27,274 nt of DNA from an uncultured Oscillospiraceae bacterium (GCA_947631215.1 CANRKN010000019.1:1-27274); one strand, 5' to 3'; positions 1-8,012 are shown, numbered from the stretch's first letter. Program-made: numbers and translations. Notes: generated from the sequence alone by a model not told the origin.

Positions 1-70
1 TATTGTATCACGGGCATCTCTAAGCCTGCTGATATCTGGATTATTAACTTTCAAACTTATTATACGAGGA
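1..70. repeat. Left copy of terminal 70-bp inverted repeat
   Basis: These 70 bases are the exact reverse complement of 27198-27267. The match stops sharply at base 71. The repeat is AT-richer than the neighbouring genes, has no recognisable coding content, and ends 9 bp before the start codon at 80. Its last bases supply part of that gene's ribosome binding site (GAGGAGG at 66-72). A weak -10-like TATTAT lies at 58-63. It could be the end of a multicopy mobile element where an assembly stopped, or a recombination site of an invertible segment. I do not recognise the family. Confidence 0.85.
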
Positions 71-79
71 GGCTTCCTG

Positions 80-991
80 ATGAGACCGATGCTGGTGATT
101 ATGGCCGCCGGGATGGGCAGCCGTTTCGGAGGCTTGAAGCAGATGACGGCGGTGGACGGCGCCGGGCAGGTCATTTTGGACTACTCCGCCTACGACGCCA
201 TGCAGGCCGGGTTTGAGAAGGTGGTCTGCGTGATAAAAAAGGAGATAGAGGCGGACTTCCGGTCCCTGGTGGGGGACCGGATCGGGAAAAAATGCGACCT
301 CCACTACGCCTTCCAGGACCTGCACGACATCCCGGCGGGCTTTTCCGTGCCCCCTGAGCGGGCCAAGCCATGGGGCACCGGCCACGCGGTGTATGCCGCC
401 CGGGATCTAATCGACCGGCCCTTCGCGGTCATCAACGCCGACGACTTCTACGGCCGCGGGGCGTTCCAGGCCCTTTACGACTTCCTGGCCCATGAGGCGG
501 ACGGCCACACCCACGCGCTGGTGGCCTATGACCTCAGGAACACCCTGACGGAGAACGGCACTGTGGCCCGGGGGGCCTGCACCACCGACGCGGAGGGCTA
601 TCTCACCACCGTCACGGAGCTCACCGCCATCCAGGGCCCCGCGGACAGCCCCTCCTACACCACCGACGGCGGCGCCACCTGGCGGCCCCTGGCCCCGGAC
701 ACGCCGGTGAGCCTGAACACCTGGGGCTTCCACCAGGGCTTCCTGGACGCCATTGGGGCGGAACTTGCGAAGTTCATAGCGAACGAGATGCCGAAAAACC
801 CCGCCAAGGCGGAGTTCTTCCTGCCCAGCGTGGTGAACGCGTGCCTGGCCGCCGGGACGGATAGGGTGAAGGTGCTGCCCACCGACGAGGTGTGGCACGG
901 GGTCACCTACCGGGACGACCTGCCCGCCCTGCAGGCGGCCCTGGCCGCCATGAAGGCCGCGGGGAAGTACCCTGAAAACCTCTGGGCGTGA
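80..991 (+). CDS. Sugar-phosphate nucleotidyltransferase family protein (GalU/RfbA-like fold)
   Basis: A 303-residue protein that should transfer a nucleoside monophosphate from an NTP onto a sugar phosphate, giving an activated sugar for cell-envelope or polysaccharide synthesis; the sugar cannot be told from sequence. The N-terminus has the family's nucleotide-binding signature AAGMGSRFGGLKQ at residues 9-21 (G-x-G-x-R with downstream lysine). The metal-binding acidic pair is in INADDFYG near residue 117. It is cytoplasmic with no signal peptide. The ATG at 80 follows GAGGAGG at 66-72, which is partly made by the terminal repeat, so its native promoter may lie outside the window or have been replaced. 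The next gene starts 4 bp after its stop. Length is normal for the family. Confidence 0.8.
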   Translation: MRPMLVIMAAGMGSRFGGLKQMTAVDGAGQVILDYSAYDAMQAGFEKVVCVIKKEIEADFRSLVGDRIGKKCDLHYAFQDLHDIPAGFSVPPERAKPWGTGHAVYAARDLIDRPFAVINADDFYGRGAFQALYDFLAHEADGHTHALVAYDLRNTLTENGTVARGACTTDAEGYLTTVTELTAIQGPADSPSYTTDGGATWRPLAPDTPVSLNTWGFHQGFLDAIGAELAKFIANEMPKNPAKAEFFLPSVVNACLAAGTDRVKVLPTDEVWHGVTYRDDLPALQAALAAMKAAGKYPENLWA

Positions 992-995
992 CGCT

Positions 996-1466
996 ATGAG
1001 CTATATCGAAGTGGAATATCCCCGGGAGAGCGGGGCGTTTTATGCCATGCTGGCGGAGCAGCTGGCCCTCTATCTGGGGGATGAGCCGGACAGGACCGCC
1101 CGCCTGGCCAACGCCAGCGCCGTGCTGGCCCGGGCCTTCCCCGACGCCAACTGGGTGGGCTTTTATCTGGTGGACGGGGACGAGCTGAAAGTGGGCCCCT
1201 TCCAAGGCCGGCCCGCCGTCAGCCGCATCGGGTACGGCAAGGGCGTGTGCGGCACGGCCTGGGCGGAGAAGAAGGCCCAGGTGGTGGCGGAGGTGTCCTG
1301 CTTCGCCGGACACATCGCCTGCGACTGCTCAAGCCGCTCCGAGATCGTCGTCCCCCTGTGGGAGGACGGCAGGATATGGGGCGTGCTGGACATGGACAGC
1401 CCTCAGCCGGGCCGCTTCACCGAGGCGGACCGGGCGGGCCTGGAGGAATGCGTGAAGCGGATATAA
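996..1466 (+). CDS. msrC: Free methionine-(R)-sulfoxide reductase (GAF-domain fRMsr)
   Basis: A 156-residue single-GAF-domain enzyme that reduces free L-methionine-(R)-sulfoxide to methionine, an oxidative damage repair step. Family hallmarks are NWVGFYL (residues 52-58), VGPFQG (66-71), GKGVCG (81-86), GHIACD (105-110) and SEIVVP (115-120). The cysteines matching E. coli Cys94 and Cys118 are Cys85 and Cys109, 24 residues apart as in the family. The first conserved family cysteine, ten residues before GKGVC, is Val75 here; extra cysteines are present at 102 and 111. The gene is 4 bp downstream of the nucleotidyltransferase and probably cotranscribed. A perfect hairpin terminator follows. The family call is firm; full activity is less certain because of the missing cysteine. 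Confidence 0.85.
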   Translation: MSYIEVEYPRESGAFYAMLAEQLALYLGDEPDRTARLANASAVLARAFPDANWVGFYLVDGDELKVGPFQGRPAVSRIGYGKGVCGTAWAEKKAQVVAEVSCFAGHIACDCSSRSEIVVPLWEDGRIWGVLDMDSPQPGRFTEADRAGLEECVKRI

Positions 1467-1492
1467 GCCCCGTCCTGTCTATCAGAATATAA

Positions 1493-1524
1493 AATAAGGA
1501 CCTGCCATTCGGCAGGTCCTTATT
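1493..1524. terminator. Bidirectional intrinsic terminator
   Basis: A perfect palindrome with 14-bp arms (1493-1506 and 1511-1524) and the loop ATTC, with A-rich and T-rich ends on opposite sides. It lies between two convergent genes, the plus-strand reductase and the minus-strand channel, and can stop transcription both ways. Confidence 0.85.
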
Positions 1525-1538
1525 GATGTGTGGTCGTC

Positions 1539-4500
1539 TTACAGCGTCTGGCTCTCCAGGTCCTTGGCCAGCTCCCGCTGCTCCTCGGCGAACTTCTCCG
1601 CCTGCTGCTTCTGCCACTCGGTGGCCTCCTTGAACTCCACCGGCTGGTTGAGCACCACCTGGGGGAAGGGAACGTTGATCTTGTACTTGTCGAAGATGAG
1701 CTTCATCTCCCGGTTCAGGTCCCGGGCCATCTGGATGCGGTCGCCCTCGGCGCACTGGGCCACGATCTTGATGACCACGCCGGAGTCGGCCAGCTCCGAC
1801 ACGCCCTTGTAGAAGGGGCCGTCGGTGATCTTGGGCAGGTGCCTGCGCACGTTGGGCAGCTCCTGCTCCAATATGGCCTCCACCCGCTCCAGGCTTTCGC
1901 CGTACTCGATGCCGATGTCGCAGGCGGCGAAGGACTCCTTGCGGGTCATGTTGATGACGTTGGAGATGGCGCTGTTGTTGATGATCTTGATGTTCTTGCC
2001 GGGCTCCTCGATCTTGGTGGTGCGCACGCCGATCTCCACCACGGTGCCCCGCCAGTCGCCCACGGTGACGATATCGCCTACCCTGAACTCGCCCTCGAAG
2101 ATGATGAACAGGCCCGCCACGATGTCCTTCACCAGGTCCTGGGCGCCGAGACCTATCACCAGGCTCAGGATACCGGCGCTGGCCAGCAGGGTCTTGGTGT
2201 CCACGCCGAACATGGCGAAGCAGAAGTACAGCGCCACGATGACGGACACATATTTCACCAGGTTGTTCACAAGGCGGATGACCGTCTCGCCCCGGGCGTT
2301 CATGCTCCGGGCCAGGAGCTTTAAGAGGAACCGCAGTCCCATGCTCACCACGCTCACCACGCACAGGATCATGATATTGGCGGTGATGGCGAACACGTTC
2401 AGGCCCTTTTCCCATGTGCCGTCGATGACGTAGCGGAAGACGCTGGTGGAGGTGAAGGCGGTGTTTTTGTTGGCCACGGCCACCACGATGAACAGCGCCA
2501 GCACGCCCAGCAGCAGCTTCATTACCATGGCCGTCTTCTGCTCCGGGGTCATCTCGCTCCAGCCCATGGTCTCGTTGCTCCACCGGCTGAAGGTGCTCTC
2601 GGTCTTCTTCACGGTGCCGTCGATAACCACGTCCACCATCCGGGCCCGCTTGCCGTCGCCGGTCCCCGCTTCTTCCTCTGCCGGGACCATCTCTGCGGCC
2701 GCCCCGGTGCGCTCAAAGCACAACAGAAGCCATACCAGGACCAGACACAGCATGCTGGCTCCCGCAGAGGACAGGCTGATGAGCACCCGGTCGCCGGAGA
2801 GCTCCGCCGCCGGCCGGGCCACATAGATGAACGCGTCATCTGTTTCTATGGCCGCGCCGTAGTACTTGTCCAGGCCCAGCTTGATATAGCCGCTGTCCCC
2901 GTCCTGGAACTGGGACTCCTCCATGCCCTGGGCAATGGCGCTGCGGCCGATGTAACGCTCATCGGGGTAATAGATGAAGTTCTTGGTATCCCGGTCCACG
3001 GCGAAGGCGAAGCCGTTGGTGCCCACATGGATATTCTGCAGCACGGTATCCAGGCCCATCTGCTCCACGGCATTCTCCAGAAGCTCCGGCAGCACGGATA
3101 TCTGCACGAAGCCGTTGGCGTTGTCCTCCTTGTCCCGGATGGTGACGCCCACATACTGGCGGTATACCCCCACGTCGTCCTGCTGGGCCTGCTGGACGAG
3201 ATAGGGCATGCCGGTGAGGAGGCTGCGGAAGGCGTAGGACTGCTCATTGGGGTCTTCGCTGAGGGTCGCGCCGGTATAGGGGGAGTCGGTGACCACCAGG
3301 TTCCCGTCCTTGTCAAAGACGTAGGTATACTCCACGCCCAGTGCCCGGCTCATGCGGGTCACCGCGTCCCGGGTCAACAGATCGGGCCGCTGGTTCAGGA
3401 TATAGGCGGCCACCCTCCCCTTGCTTATGTAGCTGGTGTTGTAACGGTCGGTGAGCTCGTCTACCCTTTGGCGGTTGTTCTCCAGCTCTGTGTTGATCTC
3501 CTCCAGGCGCTGGGCGTTGGTGACGGAGGCCTGGGACATGGAGAACAGAGTCTGCATGTAATAGGAGATGACCAGGATGGCTGCCAGCCCGACGATGGAC
3601 ACGGTGGTGATTTTTCGGCTCACTTTCTTGTTGAACCGCCAGCGGCCCATGGTCTTTATATCCCTTTCGGCGGCACTGGTGCGCCGCTCCTCCCGGAAAA
3701 GGAGCACGGCGTAAAACACCACCAGGGTGATGGCGATGAAGAACACAAACAGGACGATGATGACGGTGAAGGCGTTGGCGGAGTTGATCTCCTCCCGGCT
3801 CACGGCGCACAGCACGTAGGCGTCGTCCGCCTTCACCACGCCGCAGTAGAGCTCCTTCCCGTTTACGTTCATCCAGACGCAGCTGCCGTCGTCCAGGTCC
3901 TCCACCTTGATGCCCGCGTCCAGGGCGTCTTGGCCGATGAGGTCCTCATCCGGATGGTAGAGGAAGGTATAGTCCTTGGCGGAGACGGCGAAGGCGTAGC
4001 CGTTCAGGCCCACCGACACGCTTTCCAGCATGCTCTTCCAGGAGGAGGTGTCGGCGATCAATGCGTCCAGCTCCGCCGGGTCCTGGGCCACCACCGCCAT
4101 GGCGTAGGGGGTGATCCAGGCGCCATAGTAGCGCAGGTAGCTGTCGCCGGTGTCCACCTGGAACGCCTCGGAGGGGTCGGCGTCATCAAAAACAGTGCGA
4201 AGCTGGTTGAACCGGGCCCGGGTGAAGTTCACGTCCGCGGCCCGGGCCTGGTAGGCGACGAAGCCGTTTGAGTCCAGGACGAACACGTTGTCCACGTCCA
4301 GGAGCTTCCGGTACGTCTCCATGATGGGCCGGTTCAGCTCCGGGTCCACCTTCTGGCGGATCAGGAAGGCCAAACTGCTGGCCTTGGATTTATAGATCTC
4401 GTCATAGGTCTCCCGGACCTGGCCGGCGGCCTCCTGAGAGGAGGCGATCAGCTCCCGGATCTGGCTGATCTTCTGCTCCGTGTCCCGGTTCTGCTGCTGC

Positions 4501-4604
4501 AGAGACAGGTACTCCTGCATCATGGTAAGGTACATACCGAGGCCGATGAGGAAGATGGCCTCAATGAGGACCATGACGATCGTTTTTTTCTTCAGCTTAT
4601 CCAT
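1539..4604 (-). CDS. Tandem Cache-sensor / MscS-family channel fusion protein
   Basis: A 1021-residue membrane protein with two repeated sensory units and a channel. Unit 1: TM 7-28, extracytoplasmic Cache-like domain about 30-275 (GLNGYAFAV near 199-207, YHP near 216), TM 278-303. Unit 2: TM 331-350, Cache-like domain about 355-600 (GTNGFAFAV near 528-536, YYP near 545), TM 605-630. After a charged linker come helices near 691-712, 738-765 and 779-800, then an MscS pore helix at about 805-836 (glycine/alanine-rich GILSLVIGLGAQDLVKD) and the beta domain FEGEFRVGDIVTVGDWRG (836-853). Cache domains usually bind small molecules outside the cell; MscS pores release solutes at high membrane tension. 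Typical MscS proteins are about 280 residues. The gene starts 13 bp after the solute-binding protein stop, with GGAGG directly after that TGA, so the two are an operon. Ligand gating is inference. Confidence 0.88.
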   Translation of the reverse strand: MDKLKKKTIVMVLIEAIFLIGLGMYLTMMQEYLSLQQQNRDTEQKISQIRELIASSQEAAGQVRETYDEIYKSKASSLAFLIRQKVDPELNRPIMETYRKLLDVDNVFVLDSNGFVAYQARAADVNFTRARFNQLRTVFDDADPSEAFQVDTGDSYLRYYGAWITPYAMAVVAQDPAELDALIADTSSWKSMLESVSVGLNGYAFAVSAKDYTFLYHPDEDLIGQDALDAGIKVEDLDDGSCVWMNVNGKELYCGVVKADDAYVLCAVSREEINSANAFTVIIVLFVFFIAITLVVFYAVLLFREERRTSAAERDIKTMGRWRFNKKVSRKITTVSIVGLAAILVISYYMQTLFSMSQASVTNAQRLEEINTELENNRQRVDELTDRYNTSYISKGRVAAYILNQRPDLLTRDAVTRMSRALGVEYTYVFDKDGNLVVTDSPYTGATLSEDPNEQSYAFRSLLTGMPYLVQQAQQDDVGVYRQYVGVTIRDKEDNANGFVQISVLPELLENAVEQMGLDTVLQNIHVGTNGFAFAVDRDTKNFIYYPDERYIGRSAIAQGMEESQFQDGDSGYIKLGLDKYYGAAIETDDAFIYVARPAAELSGDRVLISLSSAGASMLCLVLVWLLLCFERTGAAAEMVPAEEEAGTGDGKRARMVDVVIDGTVKKTESTFSRWSNETMGWSEMTPEQKTAMVMKLLLGVLALFIVVAVANKNTAFTSTSVFRYVIDGTWEKGLNVFAITANIMILCVVSVVSMGLRFLLKLLARSMNARGETVIRLVNNLVKYVSVIVALYFCFAMFGVDTKTLLASAGILSLVIGLGAQDLVKDIVAGLFIIFEGEFRVGDIVTVGDWRGTVVEIGVRTTKIEEPGKNIKIINNSAISNVINMTRKESFAACDIGIEYGESLERVEAILEQELPNVRRHLPKITDGPFYKGVSELADSGVVIKIVAQCAEGDRIQMARDLNREMKLIFDKYKINVPFPQVVLNQPVEFKEATEWQKQQAEKFAEEQRELAKDLESQTL

Positions 4605-4617
4605 CGCTCCGGCCTCC

Positions 4618-5382
4618 TCAGTCCCACTTGTCGACGAGCGCGTCCACCGTGCCGTCAGAGAGCATGCCCTCCACGGCCTCGGCCACCTGCCCGCTCAGGT
4701 CGGACCCCTTCCGAGTGGCCACGCCGTAATACTGGGTGGCCAGGGACCCGGGCAGATAGAGCCGGTCCTCGTTCATATACGCCTGGGCGATGCAGCCGTC
4801 CATGCACAGCGCGTCCACCTCGCCCCGCTCCAGGGCGTCGGACAACGCCTGGTAGTCCTCGCCCTCCCAGAGCTTCACGCCCCTGTCCGGGTCGATGGCC
4901 TCTATGGCCCGGGTCACCAGATCCCCGGCGGTGGAGCCGGCCAGCACCCCCACGGTCGCGCCCACCAGGTCCTTCCGGGTGGTGAACAGGGAGGACTTCT
5001 GGACCATGAGGACGGTGTCGTCATGGTAATAGGGCTCGGAGAAGTCGAACACCTCAAGCCGGGCGTTGGTAATGGAGTAGCAGGCGATGATGCAGTCCAC
5101 CTTTCCGCTCTCCAGCGACTCCCGTTTGGTGGTAGGGGTCACGGAGACGAACTCCACCTCATCTCTGCCGAGCCGGGAGGCCAGCTCCTGGGCCAGGTCG
5201 ATCTCCAACCCGTAATACTTCCCGGTGGTCTCGTTCAAAAATCCGAAGTTCACGATGTCGTCGCGAACGCCCACCGTCAAGGCGGAGCTGTCCGCCAGGG
5301 CGGCCTGGGCCCCGGCCATGAGTCCCGCCAGCAGGGCGAGGAGGGCCAGCGCTGCCATAAAGCGCGTCTTTCTCAAAATCAC
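4618..5382 (-). CDS. Extracytoplasmic amino-acid-type solute-binding protein (SBP_bac_3), orphan
   Basis: A 254-residue family-3 periplasmic-type binding protein. The N-terminus is a signal peptide: basic MILRKTR, a hydrophobic stretch to about residue 23, and a signal peptidase I-like AQA/ALA site at 27-30. There is no lipobox cysteine, which is unusual for a Gram-positive binding protein. The fold is recognisable from GLEIDLAQELASRLG (58-72), then NARLEVFDFSEPYY (106-119), where Arg108 matches the alpha-carboxylate-binding arginine of amino-acid-binding members, and Asp195 in VDALCMD, in the usual amino-group-binding region. No ABC permease or ATPase gene is nearby; the only partner is the Cache-MscS gene 13 bp downstream. 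The start is GTG at 5382 after AAAGG; an upstream ATG is closed at once by a stop. It may present a ligand to the channel (inference). Confidence 0.87.
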   Translation of the reverse strand: MILRKTRFMAALALLALLAGLMAGAQAALADSSALTVGVRDDIVNFGFLNETTGKYYGLEIDLAQELASRLGRDEVEFVSVTPTTKRESLESGKVDCIIACYSITNARLEVFDFSEPYYHDDTVLMVQKSSLFTTRKDLVGATVGVLAGSTAGDLVTRAIEAIDPDRGVKLWEGEDYQALSDALERGEVDALCMDGCIAQAYMNEDRLYLPGSLATQYYGVATRKGSDLSGQVAEAVEGMLSDGTVDALVDKWD

Positions 5383-5451
5383 ATCATCCTTTCGGTCCGG
5401 TTCGTCGTAAAAAGCTTAAAAATGGCAAAATAATCTATAGAACAATATAAC

Positions 5452-5479
5452 ATGCCGCCGGACTGCTGTCCAGCGGCAT
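5452..5479 (-). terminator. Hairpin, probable terminator of the UPF0210 gene
   Basis: A 7-bp stem (5452-5458 with 5473-5479) plus, past one mismatch, a 4-bp inner stem (5460-5463 with 5468-5471). On the minus strand it lies 18 bp after the UPF0210 stop and is followed by a T-rich run. The AT-rich stretch beyond it, before the binding-protein gene, presumably holds that operon's promoter, but I found no good -35/-10 pair. Confidence 0.5.
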
Positions 5480-5496
5480 TTCGATGTCAAATAATA

Positions 5497-6861
5497 TCAG
5501 TTTTTCAGGCTGTGCAGGGGCGCGGGGATGTGGCCGCCCCGGGCGATGAGCTCCGCGGCGCTCTCGGGGTGGACGGGCATGATGGGCGCGGTGCCCAGAA
5601 GGCCGCCGAAGTCCACGCTGTCGCCCACCTTTAAGCCCACGGCGGGGATGAGGCGCACGGCGGTGGTCTTGTTGTTGACCATGCCGATGGCCGCCTCGTC
5701 GGCGATGATGGCGGAGACGGTCTCGGCGGGGGTGTCCCCCGGCACGGCGATCATGTCAAGGCCCACGGAGCAGACGCATGTCATGGCCTCCAACTTGTCC
5801 ACGGTGAGGACCCCGGACTTCGCCGCGGCGATCATGCCCTCGTCCTCGCTCACCGGGATGAACGCGCCGGAGAGGCCCCCCACCCGGCCGGAGGCCATGA
5901 GCCCGCCCTTTTTCACCGCGTCGTTCAATAGGGCCAGGGCCGCCGTGGTCCCGTGGGTGCCGCAGACCTCCAGGCCCATCTCCTCCAATATGCGGGCCAC
6001 GCTGTCGCCCACTGCCGGGGTGGGGGCCAGGGAAAGGTCCACCACGCCGAAGGGCACCCCCAGCCTGTCCGCGGCGGTGCGGGCCACAAGCTGACCCATG
6101 CGGGTGATGCGGAAGGCGGTCTTTTTGATGAGCTCCGCAACTTCATCAAAGGGCCGGCCCCGGACGCTCTTCAGCGCCGTGTGGACCACCCCGGGGCCGG
6201 ACACGCCCACGTTCACGGCACACTCCGGCTCCCCGGGCCCGTGGAAGGCCCCGGCCATGAAGGGGTTATCCTCCACCGCGTTGCAGAACACCACCAGCTT
6301 CGCGCAGCCGAGGCTGCCTCTATCGGCGGTGAGGGCGGCGGTCTCCTTCACCACCCGGCCCATGGCTGCCACCGCGTCCATGTTGAGCCCCGCCTTGGTG
6401 GAGCCCACGTTCACGCTGGCGCAGACGAGGTCCGTCTCGGAAAGGGCTCGGGGGATGCTGGCGATGAGCTTTCGGTCCCCGTCGGTGAGCCCCTTCTGGA
6501 CCAGAGCGGAGAAGCCGCCGATAAAGTCCACGCCGCAGGTCTTGGCGGCCCTGTCCATGGCGGCGGCCACGGGGGTGAAATCCTCTGCGTCGCTGGCCTG
6601 GGCCACCATGGCGATGGGGGTGACGGAGATGCGCTTGTTGACGATGGGGATGCCCAGCTCCGACTCGATGCCCTGTGTCACGGGCAGGAGCTTTTCCGCC
6701 CGGCGGCATATCTTGTCGTAGACCCGCCGGGCGCACTCGTCTATGTCCGGGTGGGCGCAGTCCAATAGGTTCACGCCCAGCGTGACAGTGCGGATATCCA
6801 GATGCTGCCGGTCCAGCATGTCCAGAGTGAGAAGAATATCTTTTGTATCCAGATTCAGCAT
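5497..6861 (-). CDS. UPF0210 / DUF711 (PFL-family) protein
   Basis: A 454-residue cytoplasmic protein of the UPF0210 family, recognisable along its full length (for example [12 protein letters not shown] at 75-86, [13 protein letters not shown] near 112-124 and [16 protein letters not shown] near 348-363). Its biochemical role is not established; related proteins have been compared to pyruvate formate-lyase-like folds, which is why it is called PFL-family. It is commonly found next to a UPF0237 ACT-domain protein, and that partner lies directly upstream here on the same strand. The two are separated by an unusual 171-bp structured spacer. The ATG at 6861 has only a modest GAGG site about 8 bp upstream, so translation may depend on the leader structure. 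Full length, no defect seen. Confidence 0.88.
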   Translation of the reverse strand: MLNLDTKDILLTLDMLDRQHLDIRTVTLGVNLLDCAHPDIDECARRVYDKICRRAEKLLPVTQGIESELGIPIVNKRISVTPIAMVAQASDAEDFTPVAAAMDRAAKTCGVDFIGGFSALVQKGLTDGDRKLIASIPRALSETDLVCASVNVGSTKAGLNMDAVAAMGRVVKETAALTADRGSLGCAKLVVFCNAVEDNPFMAGAFHGPGEPECAVNVGVSGPGVVHTALKSVRGRPFDEVAELIKKTAFRITRMGQLVARTAADRLGVPFGVVDLSLAPTPAVGDSVARILEEMGLEVCGTHGTTAALALLNDAVKKGGLMASGRVGGLSGAFIPVSEDEGMIAAAKSGVLTVDKLEAMTCVCSVGLDMIAVPGDTPAETVSAIIADEAAIGMVNNKTTAVRLIPAVGLKVGDSVDFGGLLGTAPIMPVHPESAAELIARGGHIPAPLHSLKN

Positions 6862-6879
6862 TACATTAGCCTCGCAGAG

Positions 6880-7031
6880 TTCGCCGCCGGAGCGGCGAAA
6901 AAATTTGGATGATTTTTCCGGGGGCGTGTACCTCGGAAAAATCTCTTATCGGCCTGCAAACGTGCGAGCGTAGCGAGTGCGCTGCAGCAGGCCGCAGCTT
7001 TCTCGTTTGAAAGGGTTCCCCTTTCAAACGA
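6880..7031 (-). other. Structured intergenic element with four consecutive hairpins
   Basis: Between the ACT-domain and UPF0210 genes lie four inverted repeats in a row. Stems: 7003-7015 with 7019-7031 (13 bp, 3-nt loop), 6951-6957 with 6987-6993 (7 bp), 6911-6920 with 6934-6943 (10 bp, 13-nt loop) and 6880-6887 with 6892-6899 (8 bp, CGGA loop). The first starts just after the ACT stop codon and has no following T run, so it is not a normal terminator. The last ends about 10 bp before the UPF0210 ribosome binding site. This could be a mobile hairpin repeat of MITE or REP type, or an RNA element controlling the downstream gene. Confidence 0.7.
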
Positions 7032-7032
7032 C

Positions 7033-7302
7033 TCAAACCTTGTGCATGGCGTCGAAGATATCCTCCCGCTGGATGCGGATATCCAGACCCAGCGCCTCGC
7101 CGCTCTCGGCCAGAGACTGCTGTATCTCGCCGAAGCTCAGGTCCGAGGTGGCGGTGTCCACCAGCATGACCATGGTGAACAGCCCGTCCATGATGGTCTG
7201 GCTCAGGTCCAGCACGTTCACCCGCATTTTGGCCAGCACGGCGCACACGTCCGCGATGATACCGATGCGGTCCTTGGAAAAGACGGAAACGATGGCTTTC
7301 AT
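7033..7302 (-). CDS. UPF0237 ACT-domain protein
   Basis: An 89-residue single ACT domain. It begins MKAIVSVFSKDRIGIIADVC, a typical first beta strand and helix with the ligand-loop sequence DRIGI, followed by VLDLSQTIMDGLFTMVMLVD (35-54). ACT domains bind small ligands such as amino acids and often work as regulatory subunits. UPF0237 proteins are usually encoded beside UPF0210, as here, so a regulator-enzyme pair is the likely arrangement. The ATG at 7302 follows AAGGAGATAT, a strong site, 17 bp after the trmO stop, so the order trmO, ACT, UPF0210 looks like one transcription unit. Confidence 0.87.
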   Translation of the reverse strand: MKAIVSVFSKDRIGIIADVCAVLAKMRVNVLDLSQTIMDGLFTMVMLVDTATSDLSFGEIQQSLAESGEALGLDIRIQREDIFDAMHKV

Positions 7303-7319
7303 AGATATATCTCCTTATA

Positions 7320-8012
7320 TTATAGGTCCACGACCTCCACCACGGTCAGCCTGCCGCCGTCCACGGTGAAGCGCACGTCAAAGGTGAGGAAGTTGAACCC
7401 GTACCGCCGGGCGGGGTCGTCGATATAGGCCGGGCGGGGATCCTGGCGGAGAAGGCCCATGAGAGCCTCCCGGTGCTCCGGGGGTATCCGCGCCAACAGC
7501 TCCGGGGGAAAATCCACGTCAAGAGCGTAGTCGTATACATCCTCGGCAAAGCCCCCGGCGGCATTTGGCCGGCTGTCCGTATAGGGGAGGTAGGGCTTGA
7601 TGTCGTAGATGGGCGTGCCGTCCATCAGGTCCGCCCCCGCCACCGTGAGCACCGGTCCCAGCTTTTCGTCGTGGGAAAGCTCAATAAGCTCCACGCAGGA
7701 AAGGCCCAGGGCGTTGGGCCGGTAGGGGGAGCGGGTGGCGAACACGCCCATGCGTTTGTTGCCCCCCAGCCGGGGCGGCTTCACCGTGGCGGCCCAGGCG
7801 TCCCGCTCATTTTCCGAAAAGCCCCATATGAGCCAGAGGTGGGAAAACCCCTCCAGCCCCCGGAAGGCCACCGGGTCCCGGTACAATGGCTCAAACACGA
7901 TGCGGGCCCGCAGGGAGGGCACGAGGCCGCTCTGCCGGGGCAGGCCGAACTTGGTGGGCAGGGCCGTCTCGATATGGGCGATGGGCGCGATAGCGCGGGT
8001 CTCCTGGAGCAT
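7320..8012 (-). CDS. trmO: tRNA (N6-threonylcarbamoyladenosine37-N6)-methyltransferase, TrmO/TsaA family
   Basis: A 231-residue YaeB/TsaA-fold protein, expected to methylate the N6 position of t6A37 in ANN-decoding tRNAs using SAM. Signature sequences are APIAHIET near the N-terminus, LEGFSHLWLIWGF (about 53-65), and the SAM-binding region VFATRSPYRPNALGLS (about 90-105), followed by DGTPIYDIKPYLPYTD. The reading frame stays open to 8090, but the ATG at 8012 is chosen because GGGAGG sits about 8 bp upstream and a good promoter lies at 8044-8072, inside the longer frame. It is the first gene of the operon with the ACT and UPF0210 genes. No defects seen. Confidence 0.9.
   Translation of the reverse strand: MLQETRAIAPIAHIETALPTKFGLPRQSGLVPSLRARIVFEPLYRDPVAFRGLEGFSHLWLIWGFSENERDAWAATVKPPRLGGNKRMGVFATRSPYRPNALGLSCVELIELSHDEKLGPVLTVAGADLMDGTPIYDIKPYLPYTDSRPNAAGGFAEDVYDYALDVDFPPELLARIPPEHREALMGLLRQDPRPAYIDDPARRYGFNFLTFDVRFTVDGGRLTVVEVVDL

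Noticed and set aside
1530..4271. Long plus-strand open frames opposite the Cache-MscS gene (1530-2324 and 3027-4271)
   Set aside because: Their translations are low-complexity His/Gly/Val/Asp-rich text typical of antisense frames in GC-rich genes, and the minus-strand protein has clear domains.
5497..6861. UPF0210 protein as a functional glycyl radical enzyme
   Set aside because: No glycyl radical motif near the C-terminus was seen; the family name PFL reflects a distant fold resemblance only.
6880..7031. A CRISPR array in the hairpin-rich spacer
   Set aside because: The hairpins differ from each other, and there are no regularly spaced direct repeats or cas genes.
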